From Pseudomonas sp. BP8 (GTDB lineage: Bacteria > Pseudomonadota > Gammaproteobacteria > Pseudomonadales > Pseudomonadaceae), in the NCBI RefSeq assembly GCF_017875955.1, contig NZ_JAGINK010000001.1, positions 3,254,501 to 3,318,500 of the forward strand: a stretch of DNA of 64,000 nucleotides, in the 5' to 3' direction. Below are positions 45,366-53,350 of the stretch, piece by piece. Positions within the stretch are counted from its first letter, which is position 1; each line of letters begins with the position of its first letter. Below the pieces are notes generated by a model that did not search any database, was not told the origin of the DNA, and saw only the letters and a list, made by a program, of their open reading frames with translations. A program made the translations under genes and the position numbers.

Positions 45366-46025
45366 TCAGGTTGGATGCGAGTGTCCGGCTTTGCGCAAGG
45401 TGATATTGATTCGCCGTTCGCCCATCCGCGGATGGGCACCCGGTTTGATCGGCAGCACGCCGTGAAACCTCAGGCGGTCCTCGCCACCCCAGACCAGCAC
45501 ATCGCCGTGGTTCAGGGGGATTCGCTGGGTACGATCCGAGCGCTGCAGCCCGCCAAACAGGAACACTGCTGGCAACCCCAACGAAATCGACACGATAGGC
45601 TGGCCGAAGTCGGCCTCGTCTCGGTCCTGGTGCAGGCTTAGGCGGGTACCCGGCAAGTAGTGGTTGACCAGGCAGGCATCCGGCACGAACCCTTCAAAGC
45701 CTGCGGCACTCGCCGCACGTTCGGCGATTTGCAGCAGCACTTGGGGCAGGGCGGGCCAGGGTTGGCCGCTCACCGGGTCGGTGGGGCTGTAGCGATAACC
45801 GCTTGCATCACTTACCCAACCCAGGCTGCCGCAATTGGTCAGGGCCACCGCCATGTGCAGGCCGCCCAGTGTGCGCATGTGCCGAAACGGCGCGGCGCGC
45901 AGTACCGGGCGCAGGGCGTCGAGCAGTGTTTCGACCTCGGCCAGGGCGAAGCCGGGCAACAGCACGGTGTGGCTGGCCAGGCGTTGTGGCTGGGGGCCGA
46001 ACAGGTCGAGGTCGGATTGGATCAT
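45366..46025 (-). CDS. alkB: Alpha-ketoglutarate-dependent DNA dealkylase AlkB
   Basis: AlkB reverses 1-methyladenine and 3-methylcytosine in DNA by oxidative demethylation. The 219-residue protein has the Fe(II) site HxD in LSLHQDRDE, the distal His in RFHGVLPI, the 2-oxoglutarate-binding Arg in RINITLR, and the NCGSLGWVSD and YRYSPTDP substrate loops. It is convergent with the HvnC-like gene and has a monocistronic layout. Confidence 0.96.
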   Translation of the reverse strand: MIQSDLDLFGPQPQRLASHTVLLPGFALAEVETLLDALRPVLRAAPFRHMRTLGGLHMAVALTNCGSLGWVSDASGYRYSPTDPVSGQPWPALPQVLLQIAERAASAAGFEGFVPDACLVNHYLPGTRLSLHQDRDEADFGQPIVSISLGLPAVFLFGGLQRSDRTQRIPLNHGDVLVWGGEDRLRFHGVLPIKPGAHPRMGERRINITLRKAGHSHPT

Positions 46026-46101
46026 GGTGGTGTGCCGGGGGCTGTTTGCCTGGCATTGTACGCCCTCTGAAGCGAGCAGGGCTGGTGCTGGGGCTTGTAG
46101 G

Positions 46102-46235
46102 TTGTGGGCTTATCCATTTGATGTGCTGGTGCTACTGGCCCCTTCCGCCCTTACGGCGGGTCACTTTTTTTCTTGGAAAAAAGTAACCAAAAAATCGCTT
46201 GCTCCTGCATCCGGCCCCTCCGCTGCGCTGCGGGG
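46102..46235. repeat. Left arm of a ~130-bp inverted repeat
   Basis: This arm contains CTTCCGCCCTTACGGCGGGT, CACTTTTTTTCTTGGAAAA and CTCCTGCATCCGGCCC. It is met in inverse orientation at 46648-46778 with a few substitutions. Similar elements occur between genes of many Pseudomonas; open frames across it are not considered genes. Confidence 0.85.
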
Positions 46236-46503
46236 TTCCCTCGCTCCGGTCTTGCTCCGGGAGGACCGCGCTGTACGGCCCCTCCTGGGCCTCAGCGCTT
46301 TCCGGCCATCCATGGCCTCCACCTCCCTGCGCAAGACCTCCACTCGGCCTCCTGAAGTCGCTGGCAGATCAAGAGCAAGATCAAGATCAACAGCCAGGGC
46401 AACGGCTGGCGAATCGCTGCGCTCTCGCTTTGTTTATTTACCAGCGGATTTGTGGGGTGGCTGGCAGGGCTGCGCCCTGCGATTTGCATTGGCAGTACCG
46501 GCG

Positions 46504-46590
46504 TCTTCGCGGGACAAGCCCGCTCCTACAGGGATTGCGCCAAATTCAAAATCGGCGCTGTTCCTGTAGGAGCGGGCTTGTCCCGCGAAG
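46504..46590. repeat. REP pair nested between the large repeat arms
   Basis: CTTCGCGGGACAAGCCCGCT at 46504 and its exact inverse ending at 46590 form 30-bp arms around a 27-bp loop. Confidence 0.88.
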
Positions 46591-46647
46591 AGGCCCGAAT
46601 ATCCACCACCTATGCGACCATCGATGACAACGCCAACCCAGACGCCA

Positions 46648-46778
46648 CCCGGAGCGCAGCGAAGGGCCGGATGCAGGAGCAGGCGGTTTTTGGTTACTTT
46701 TTTCCAAGAAAAAAAGTGACCCGCCGTAAGGGCGGAAGGGGCCAGTGGCGCACCCACATCAAGTGGATAAGCCCACAA
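46648..46778. repeat. Right arm of the ~130-bp inverted repeat
   Basis: This is the inverse complement of 46102-46235, including GGCCGGATGCAGGAGC and GTGACCCGCCGTAAGGGCGG. The pair encloses the REP doublet. The 780 bp from 46075 to 46850 hold no supported gene. Confidence 0.85.
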
Positions 46779-46783
46779 TCCCC

Positions 46784-46820
46784 AAGCCAAGCCAAGCCAA
46801 GCCAAGCCAAGCCAAGCCAA
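46784..46820. repeat. (AAGCC)7 tandem repeat
   Basis: Seven exact copies of AAGCC plus AA lie just beyond the right repeat arm and 33 bp before the terminator of the curli operon. A 5-bp unit is prone to slippage; it is non-coding here. Confidence 0.92.
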
Positions 46821-46852
46821 CAGATCATCTCCCCCAACAATCCGCACAGCAC

Positions 46853-46893
46853 CAAAAAAAAGAACCGCGACGCCAGGGAGTGAGCGCCGCGGT
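46853..46893 (-). terminator. Terminator of the csgBA operon
   Basis: On the minus strand ACCGCGGCG pairs with CGTCGCGGT, followed by a run of at least eight T's. It lies about 17 bp past the csgA stop. Confidence 0.85.
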
Positions 46894-46909
46894 CCAAAGG
46901 GGGAACTGA

Positions 46910-48355
46910 TTACTGCTGAGTAACGGTCGCCATGTTGGCATTGCCGAACTGGTTGATGGTGGCGTTCTGATTGGCGCCACTCTGGTCGACAAACGCTTGG
47001 TTGGCATTGCCACCCTGGGTCACGTAGGCGACGTTGAAGGTGTCGGCCTGCTTGATAGTGGCCTCGTTACCACTGCCATACAGCTGGTTGGTGTAGCTCT
47101 CGTTGCTGGTGCCAGACTGCGTCAGGTTGATGCTGTTACCACTGCCGGCAGACAAGCCGCTGGCGTAGTTGTCGGTACCGCGCTGATCGGCAACCAGCAC
47201 GTTGTCGCTGCCGTTCTGCTCGAAGTACAGCTCGTTGTTGCTGTCGATCTGGTTGGTCTGCATCTGGTTGCCAGTGCCCTTCTGGTTCAGACGGGCGAGC
47301 TGGTTGGCACCGTCCTGGGTCAGGTTGACGCTGTTGAGCGAGCCGGTCTGGTTGATCTCGGCGCGCTGGCCGGTGCCGAACTGACCGCCGAGCTTGTCAC
47401 CCTTCCAGTTACTGGCAGTGATTTTGTTGCCATTGCCGGTGGTGGTAATGCTCAGGCTGTGGTTATCACCCATCTGGTAGGTGTAGTGCAGGTTGTTGTT
47501 ACCGTTCTGGGAAATACTGGTGACCGACTGGTTGGTCTCGAACTGATCAGACCAGCTGGCGTTGGCCTTGCCGGTCTGGTTGAGGCTGGCGGAGTTGGCC
47601 TGACCGAAGCTCTGATCGATGTAGCCTTCGTTGAGCTGGCCACTCTGGTAAATGTTGGCCTGGCTGTCGGTCTGACCGTCCTGCCAGACTTCCATGGAGT
47701 TGCCGGTGCCGTGCTGGTTGATGTTGATGCTGCCGCCAATACCGTCGCGCTGATCGCCGTAGGCCCAGTTCTGCTTGCCTTCCTGGTAGATCTGGACATT
47801 GCCGTCAAGCTGATTGAGGTGCTCGGCTGCAGCAAAGTTGTCACTGCCGTCCTGATCGATCAGCGCACGGTTGTTGCTGCCCGCAACGCCCTGTTCGACG
47901 ACTGCTTCGTTACGCTGGCCGCGTTGCTGGGTGGTCGCCTGGCTACCGAGTTGGCTGTCCTGGAATACCGTCGATCTGTTGGCAGTGCCTTGTTGAATCT
48001 GCAACGACTGGTTGCCTTCGCCCAGCGACTGGCTGGCCAGGCTGTCGTTCAAGGTGCCAGCAGACTGCTGGGTGATCTGGCTGGCGTTCTCGAACAACTG
48101 CTCGGCATAACCTGCGTTGTACGAGCCGGTGGCGCTTTGCAGAATGTGACTGGTGCTGGTGTCCTGCACGGCCAGGTGGTTATGGCCGCGGCCAGTCTGG
48201 TTCTGGGTTGCCGAGGCAAACGATGCCGCCGTCTGGGACACTTCGGCGATGTTTTCGTTGCCCTGCTGGTTCTGCGTCGAGGTGCTGTCATCGGCCATGA
48301 CCTGGCCGGCCAGAGCCAACACAATCGCGGCGCTTAAAGGTGCGAGCTTGAACAT
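46910..48355 (-). CDS. csgA: Major curlin CsgA, unusually long
   Basis: CsgA is the main amyloid subunit of curli fibres. This 481-residue protein has a signal peptide (ending near VMA) and roughly twenty imperfect repeats of about 22 residues with the curlin pattern GxxNxxxxxQ (QNGNNNLHYTYQMG, QTGSLNSVNLTQDGANQLARL read in parts). Gln, Asn and Gly dominate. It is about three times the length of E. coli CsgA (151 residues, five repeats). The ATG at 48355 was chosen over an upstream start in the leader. It lies 16 bp after csgB and before a strong terminator. Confidence 0.92.
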   Translation of the reverse strand: MFKLAPLSAAIVLALAGQVMADDSTSTQNQQGNENIAEVSQTAASFASATQNQTGRGHNHLAVQDTSTSHILQSATGSYNAGYAEQLFENASQITQQSAGTLNDSLASQSLGEGNQSLQIQQGTANRSTVFQDSQLGSQATTQQRGQRNEAVVEQGVAGSNNRALIDQDGSDNFAAAEHLNQLDGNVQIYQEGKQNWAYGDQRDGIGGSININQHGTGNSMEVWQDGQTDSQANIYQSGQLNEGYIDQSFGQANSASLNQTGKANASWSDQFETNQSVTSISQNGNNNLHYTYQMGDNHSLSITTTGNGNKITASNWKGDKLGGQFGTGQRAEINQTGSLNSVNLTQDGANQLARLNQKGTGNQMQTNQIDSNNELYFEQNGSDNVLVADQRGTDNYASGLSAGSGNSINLTQSGTSNESYTNQLYGSGNEATIKQADTFNVAYVTQGGNANQAFVDQSGANQNATINQFGNANMATVTQQ

Positions 48356-48371
48356 GGTGGTGCCTCCAGGT

Positions 48372-48845
48372 CTATCGATATTGGGTGATCTGAACGTGTT
48401 GGCCATTGCCAGCCTGGGTCACGGCGCTGTTGAGCCCCGTGCCGGCCTGCTCGATGCTGGCGCTGTTGGCGTTGCCGATCTGCTCGATCGATGCGCTGTT
48501 GCTACTGCCGCTCTGGCGGATCGACGCGCTGTTGCCGTTGCCCTGCTGGCTGATCGAGGCCATCAGGTCATTACCTTCCTGCAGGATGAACGCCTCCTGC
48601 GCACCGCCGGCCTGAACGATCCGGCCCAGTAGGGCCTGACCGTTCTGGTCGAGGGTGGCGCGGTTGCCCGTGCCTTGCTGCTCGATCACTGCCACCTGGC
48701 CGGCACCCACCGGCAGCAGGCGGATCACCAGGGGTTCACCGAGGTCGTTGCCGGCCACCAGGTCGGCGTTGTCCAGCAGGTCTTCGGCCCAGGCGGCCTG
48801 GCCGCCAAGGGCCAGGCACAACAGCAGTGGGTACAAGCGGTTCAT
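48372..48845 (-). CDS. csgB: Minor curlin/nucleator CsgB
   Basis: CsgB nucleates CsgA on the cell surface. The 157-residue protein has a signal peptide (ending near AAWA), an atypical segment of about 45 residues, and then about five curlin repeats (IEQQGTGNRATLDQNG, ISQQGNGNSASIRQSG, IEQIGNANSASIEQAG). The end, VQITQYR, resembles CsgB C-termini. It is third in the leftward operon, directly before csgA. Confidence 0.92.
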   Translation of the reverse strand: MNRLYPLLLCLALGGQAAWAEDLLDNADLVAGNDLGEPLVIRLLPVGAGQVAVIEQQGTGNRATLDQNGQALLGRIVQAGGAQEAFILQEGNDLMASISQQGNGNSASIRQSGSSNSASIEQIGNANSASIEQAGTGLNSAVTQAGNGQHVQITQYR

Positions 48846-48860
48846 GGCGTTCTCCCTGGC

Positions 48861-51092
48861 TTACTGCACGACTACCGGCACGGTACGGGTGGTGCCTTGG
48901 CTGCTGCGGATGGTCGCCGTCGGGGTGGTCGTCGGGATCACCGTGGTGCTGTTGCTGACTGTCAGACGCCAGCGTCCGGTCACCGGTACCGTGGTCGTGC
49001 CCAAGGTCACCAGTCCGGTGGTGCTGGTCACTTGCACGGTGATGGTGTTGCCGGTGGTCACCGACGAGGTACCGCTGATATCCCAGTTGAAGCGGTTGTT
49101 GGAACGCGCCGCGACAGTGGCCGCAGTAACCGCGAAGTTCTCCGCCGCCGGCCGTGGGGATACCTGGACGGTGACCGTGCCTGGGGTCGACAGCGCGCCG
49201 ATTGCGTCACGCACCACGTAGCTGAAGGTCGTGGTGAACGCCGTGGTGACCGTCGCGGGTGGGGTGTAGGTGACCGTCGTGCCGTTGGTGGTCACCGCGC
49301 CGCGGCCCGCCGGAGGCTGGCTGACACTGGCAACCGTCAGCGGTACGTTGGCTTCCGTGTCGGTATCGTTGGCCAGTACGTTGATGGTCAGCGGTACACC
49401 CAGGGTGGCGACGGTCTCGGCGACGGCTACCGGTGCCTGGTTGGGCGCGACGTTGATGGTCACCGTGGCCGGTGTGGATTGCAGCCCTTTGCTGTCCTGG
49501 GCGCGGTAGCTGAAGGTAGCCACCAGTGGCGAAGCAGCGCCAGGCGGTGGGGTGTAGGTGATGGCGGTGGTGCCGTTGAGCACGACTGCACCGAGGCCGG
49601 TGCCCGGCTGGGTCAGCTCGGTGATGGCCAGCGGCACGTTGCCGTCCGGATCACTGTCGTTGGCCAGCAGGTTCAGGCTCAGCGGTACGCCGACACTGGT
49701 GCTGCCGCTGTCGGCCTGGGCCAGCGGAGGCTGGTTGGCGGCTTCGACCGGGGCGCTACCGAGCACAACCACCGGCTCGACATCACTGCCGCCATGGGCC
49801 GACTTGACCGTCACGGTTGCCGGTGGTTGGGTCAGGTCATTGACGGTCAGGGTTTGCAGCGTGCCGGACTTGGACAGCCGCCCGTAGCCCTGGGCGACCA
49901 GGTCAGGAACCTGTACTTCATCGCTGGAGCTGGCCTCGATCAGCAGGCGCTTGTTGGTCCAGTCATAGCGAGCGGTGCGCACTTTGACCACATCGCTGAG
50001 CTTGCTCGACAAGGCGGTCGGGCGGGTGGTGCCGGTAGCACTGCTGGCGGTGACCACCACCACCGGTGGCGGCGCGGCCTGGGTCAGTTGATGGTTGAAG
50101 AACAGCCCGCTGTTGTCGGCCAGCATGCTGAACTGGCAAGGCGAGGGTGGCGAGCCAACCAGCGCGAGGCTGTTGCGCAGGCACAGGCTGGCGCTGTTCG
50201 GTGCCTTGGCAAAGACCTCGACGCGCGTTCCTGCAGCGTTACGTTGATAGGTGGCGCGTTGCAGTTCCACCGGGGTCTGCTCACGCGGGTCGAGAACCTT
50301 GCCAGACACGCTGAACAGGTTGGTTTCGATGCGTCCGGGCGGGCCGTCGATGCGCACGAAGTTGGTGTCGAACGGGCTGCCGGTGACCGTTTCGGTGAGG
50401 TTCGGGTCGCCAACAAAGGTTTCGGTGGCGCCGGTATCAGGGTTGACCTCGGTGAGCAGACCGGCAGCGCGGCGCAGGAACGGGCCGATATTGCCATTGA
50501 GCGTGCCACTGAAGTCGCCCGGTGCACCGATGCCGATGTCGCGGGTGAGGTTGATCGCACGGCGTCCGCCGGCGGCCACCGTGACGGTCTCGACACCATA
50601 GGGGTGGGTGATGGTATAGGTCCCGGCGCGGGGTACCGAGGCACGGATGCGGATGCGGGCAAAGCTCTGCTGGTCACCATCCACCGGGTTCTCGGCGGCG
50701 AACGCCGCTTCAATTGCCGCCACGTAGACTTCCAGCTCGTAGCCGCTGTTGCCGACCTGCGGAATCTCGGTCTCGGCCGCGAACCAGAACATCTCTGGCG
50801 GCCAGTTGTCCGGGAACACCAGCGGCAAGTTGTCATCGTAGATGCCCGGCTCGGGCAGCAGGACGCACATGTAGGACGGCGCGCCGGGAGCGCTAGGTAC
50901 CCGCGAACTGGTGGCACGCGACTGACACAGTTCCAGGGCCAGACTGTTGGCGTCCTTGTACCACATGGGATAGCGCCCGGTGGCCAGGGTGTAGGGGCCC
51001 GGGTCGACTTCGGTAAGCGCGGCCCAGGCCGCGCCGGTGAGGGTGAAGGAGAGCCCGGCAGCGCACAGCGCTCGGCGTGACCATGTGTTCAT
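48861..51092 (-). CDS. Large secreted protein with Ig-like repeats, curli operon member
   Basis: The 743-residue exported protein has a signal peptide (ending near AWA) and an N-terminal region (about 25-330) homologous to the next gene upstream in the operon (shared VDPGPY, SYMC..LLP, ARVRI, THPYGV, GRRAIN.TRDIGIG). Two bacterial Ig/cadherin-like repeats follow (LLANDSDPDGNVPLAI and VLANDTDTEANVPLTV), then a terminal beta domain. Such modules suit adhesion or matrix binding. No named family was recognised for the N-terminal region. AAGGAGG precedes the ATG at 51092. Its place before csgB implies a role in the amyloid matrix. Confidence 0.8.
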   Translation of the reverse strand: MNTWSRRALCAAGLSFTLTGAAWAALTEVDPGPYTLATGRYPMWYKDANSLALELCQSRATSSRVPSAPGAPSYMCVLLPEPGIYDDNLPLVFPDNWPPEMFWFAAETEIPQVGNSGYELEVYVAAIEAAFAAENPVDGDQQSFARIRIRASVPRAGTYTITHPYGVETVTVAAGGRRAINLTRDIGIGAPGDFSGTLNGNIGPFLRRAAGLLTEVNPDTGATETFVGDPNLTETVTGSPFDTNFVRIDGPPGRIETNLFSVSGKVLDPREQTPVELQRATYQRNAAGTRVEVFAKAPNSASLCLRNSLALVGSPPSPCQFSMLADNSGLFFNHQLTQAAPPPVVVVTASSATGTTRPTALSSKLSDVVKVRTARYDWTNKRLLIEASSSDEVQVPDLVAQGYGRLSKSGTLQTLTVNDLTQPPATVTVKSAHGGSDVEPVVVLGSAPVEAANQPPLAQADSGSTSVGVPLSLNLLANDSDPDGNVPLAITELTQPGTGLGAVVLNGTTAITYTPPPGAASPLVATFSYRAQDSKGLQSTPATVTINVAPNQAPVAVAETVATLGVPLTINVLANDTDTEANVPLTVASVSQPPAGRGAVTTNGTTVTYTPPATVTTAFTTTFSYVVRDAIGALSTPGTVTVQVSPRPAAENFAVTAATVAARSNNRFNWDISGTSSVTTGNTITVQVTSTTGLVTLGTTTVPVTGRWRLTVSNSTTVIPTTTPTATIRSSQGTTRTVPVVVQ

Positions 51093-51124
51093 GATGCCTC
51101 CTTGGAGGTGGGGCCGTTGTCTGT

Positions 51125-52471
51125 TCATGGCACCAGCACCACGTCTTCGCTGTCGCTGCCGCCGTGCGCGCTGGTCACGGTGACCGACGCTGGGGGGATC
51201 GGCGACAGGCCGGTGGTCAGGGTTTTCACTGCGCCATTGCCCGCCAGCGCCCCGATCAGGGCGCCGTTGCCGGTGGTGGCGCTCAGGCCCGGGGGTGACG
51301 TCTCATCGCTGCTGCTGGCAACCAGGGTCAGTTGGCCGCTTGCCAGGCTGTACTCGGCACGGCTGATCACGACAAGGTCGGTCAATGCCAGGGTGGCGTT
51401 GGTTGGCGTGCTGCTGGCGATGGCGGCGGTGTTGTCGGCGTTGATCACCAGGCTGGTGGGCAGGGTCGGGTTAAGGGCCGATTGCGCGTACCAACTGCCG
51501 GTGCCGTTGGCCTCGGTCAAGCTCAGGCTGGGGCTTTGGCTGGTCAGGGTGACGGTGGCGGGCGGTGGCGGCGCCATGACGAACACATCCTGCTGGGCGC
51601 GCAGGTCGCCGTTGTCGGTGCTCCGCGAGTAGGTGCTGCGCAGCGGGATCAATGGCGTCGGACGCTCAACCGTGGAGAGTTTGCCCGAAATCGAGAACAG
51701 CTCGGTACGCAGGTCGATGCCGTTGGGCCCTTCGATGCGCACGAAGTTGGTGTTGAACGGGCTGCCGGTGACGGCCTCTTCCAGGTTGGGGTCGCCGATG
51801 AAGCGTTCGCTGGCGGCGGTCAGCGGGTTGGTTTCGGTGTACGGGCCGTTGACGCTGCGCAGGAACGGCCCGACATCGCCCTTGAGCGCGCCGGTGTAGG
51901 TGCCTGGCGTGCCGATACCAATGTCGCGGGTCATGTTGATCGCGCGGCGTCCGGCAGCGGGGACGTCGAACACGTCAACGCCGTAGGGGTGGGTGACCAC
52001 GTAGGTGCCGGCGACCGGCACATCGACGCGGATGCGGACCCGGGCGAAGCTGACCTGGTCACCTTCAGCCGGCTCTTCGGCACCGAACGCCGCCTCGATC
52101 GCGGTGCCGTAGCTCAGGTCGATCCCGCGTGCAGCATCGACGATGGCCGCATCGGCGGTGAACCAGAAGGTTTCATCGGGGAAGTTGGTCGGGAAGTCCA
52201 GTGGCTGGGTGTCGTCGAACACGCCGGGTGCCGGCAGCAACGTACACATGTACGACGGTGCGCCAGGCGCGCCGGCCACGCGGGAGCTGACCGCCTTGGA
52301 CAGGCACAGATCGAGGGTGCGGCCATGGCTGTCCTGGTACCAGGCGGCGAACCCGCCGGTTTCGTGGAGATAGGGCCCGGGGTCGACTGCATACAATGCA
52401 GCGTGGGCCGGGAGCTGGAGCATGCCGGCGAAGATCGCCACTGCCAGCGGGTGGGGTATCGGTCGGTGCAT
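51125..52471 (-). CDS. Secreted protein paralogous to its downstream neighbour, first gene of curli operon
   Basis: The 448-residue exported protein has a signal peptide (ending near PAHA). Residues about 25-270 align with the N-terminal region of the 743-residue protein, including SYMCTLLPAPGVFDD, THPYGVDVFDV and GRRAINMTRDIGIGTPG. The shorter C-terminal part lacks the Ig/cadherin repeats but ends in a similar SAHGGSDSEDVVLV motif. Conserved cysteines suggest disulfides. AGGAGGG precedes the ATG. A sigma-54 promoter lies about 56 bp upstream, making this the promoter-proximal gene of the csgBA operon. Function is unknown. Confidence 0.8.
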   Translation of the reverse strand: MHRPIPHPLAVAIFAGMLQLPAHAALYAVDPGPYLHETGGFAAWYQDSHGRTLDLCLSKAVSSRVAGAPGAPSYMCTLLPAPGVFDDTQPLDFPTNFPDETFWFTADAAIVDAARGIDLSYGTAIEAAFGAEEPAEGDQVSFARVRIRVDVPVAGTYVVTHPYGVDVFDVPAAGRRAINMTRDIGIGTPGTYTGALKGDVGPFLRSVNGPYTETNPLTAASERFIGDPNLEEAVTGSPFNTNFVRIEGPNGIDLRTELFSISGKLSTVERPTPLIPLRSTYSRSTDNGDLRAQQDVFVMAPPPPATVTLTSQSPSLSLTEANGTGSWYAQSALNPTLPTSLVINADNTAAIASSTPTNATLALTDLVVISRAEYSLASGQLTLVASSSDETSPPGLSATTGNGALIGALAGNGAVKTLTTGLSPIPPASVTVTSAHGGSDSEDVVLVP

Positions 52472-52526
52472 GAGTCAAACCCTCCTGCAAACGGGCCCAA
52501 GGGGTTGGGGCGTCTGAGGGGGTATC

Positions 52527-52542
52527 GGCAACACCCGTGCCA
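52527..52542 (-). promoter_or_regulatory. Sigma-54 promoter of the csgBA operon
   Basis: Read on the minus strand, TGGCACGGGTGTTGCC matches TGGCACG-N4-TTGC, with only the final base of the -12 element off consensus. The predicted start near 52515 gives a leader of about 44 nt. Confidence 0.8.
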
Positions 52543-52632
52543 GGTTTCTTATTCTGGCCTGCAGGGCTTGTGGGGCGTGGGGTCGAGGATTTTTACCGGA
52601 GCGGTTTTTGCAGTGTGTGGGTGGGCTGGGGG

Positions 52633-52646
52633 CCCCAGTGTTGGGG
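52633..52646. promoter_or_regulatory. CCCC-N6-GGGG palindrome before the csgBA operon
   Basis: CCCCAGTGTTGGGG lies about 124 bp upstream of the predicted start. It keeps the core and spacer length of the sites at 22461, 34013 and 34057 but lacks their outer T and A. It is therefore the weakest of the four. Confidence 0.55.
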
Positions 52647-52714
52647 GAAACGGGTTATGGCTATCAGGTGCTGGTCACCCACTTTCTGGCGGGTCATGCA
52701 CCTCACCCTCAAGG

Positions 52715-53290
52715 TCAATCTTCCAGCCACTCAGGGGTGTTGAAGTTACTCAAGCGCGCATCGTCTTCAGCACACGCCAACCCCTGCACCGGCTCGCGTA
52801 GCAGCGTCTTCTGCAAACTCCGCTCACCGTCTTGCCAAGCCTGCTCCAGCATCGGCAGCACTCGCCGTGGCAAGACACTGAACAGCGGCTGCCAGAACCC
52901 GCTCTGGCGGACCATCACCGGGCTGTCGTGGGCTACCGCCAGCCTGAGCAGGTCCTCGATCAACCCCCGCTCGATCCGCGGCGCATCACAGGCCAGCACC
53001 ACCACCCACGCGTGCCGTGCCACCCGAAGGCCGGCAATCACCCCAGCCAACGGTCCCGGATAGTCCGCTTCGGCATCGCCCACCAGCTGATCGGCATAGG
53101 CCCGATAGGCCTCCTCATTACGGTTGCAGGAGATCACCACATCGTCGCTCAGCGGCCGCACCACCCGCTGCACATGCGCGACCAGTGGCATGCCTTGCCA
53201 GGCCAGCAGGCCCTTGTCCCGGCCGCCCATGCGCTGGCCCCGGCCACCGGCGAGGATGAGGATGGAGCAGGGGGGCAGCGTCGCAGACAT
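52715..53290 (-). CDS. mobA: Molybdenum cofactor guanylyltransferase
   Basis: MobA attaches GMP to Mo-molybdopterin to make the bis-MGD cofactor. The 191-residue protein has the nucleotidyltransferase motif ILAGGRGQRMGGRDKGLL near the N-terminus, PGPLAGV, and LACDAPRIERGLI, and ends in SNFNTPEWL as typical of MobA. It is transcribed after the RND pump genes with a 60-bp gap and is probably independent of them. Confidence 0.95.
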   Translation of the reverse strand: MSATLPPCSILILAGGRGQRMGGRDKGLLAWQGMPLVAHVQRVVRPLSDDVVISCNRNEEAYRAYADQLVGDAEADYPGPLAGVIAGLRVARHAWVVVLACDAPRIERGLIEDLLRLAVAHDSPVMVRQSGFWQPLFSVLPRRVLPMLEQAWQDGERSLQKTLLREPVQGLACAEDDARLSNFNTPEWLED

Positions 53291-53350
53291 GAAAAAGGGC
53301 TCCTGGCATTCAATCCAGGAACCCTCCCATGTCGCCCATAGCTTGTCCAG

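Noticed and set aside
46161..46897. Several short frames between alkB and csgA
   Set aside because: They run through the long inverted repeat, the REP pair and the AAGCC array on both strands and carry no ribosome site or family similarity.
48675..51080. 801-codon plus-strand frame opposite the secreted Ig-like protein
   Set aside because: Antisense to a gene with a signal peptide, ribosome site and a paralogue; no independent start signal or domain.
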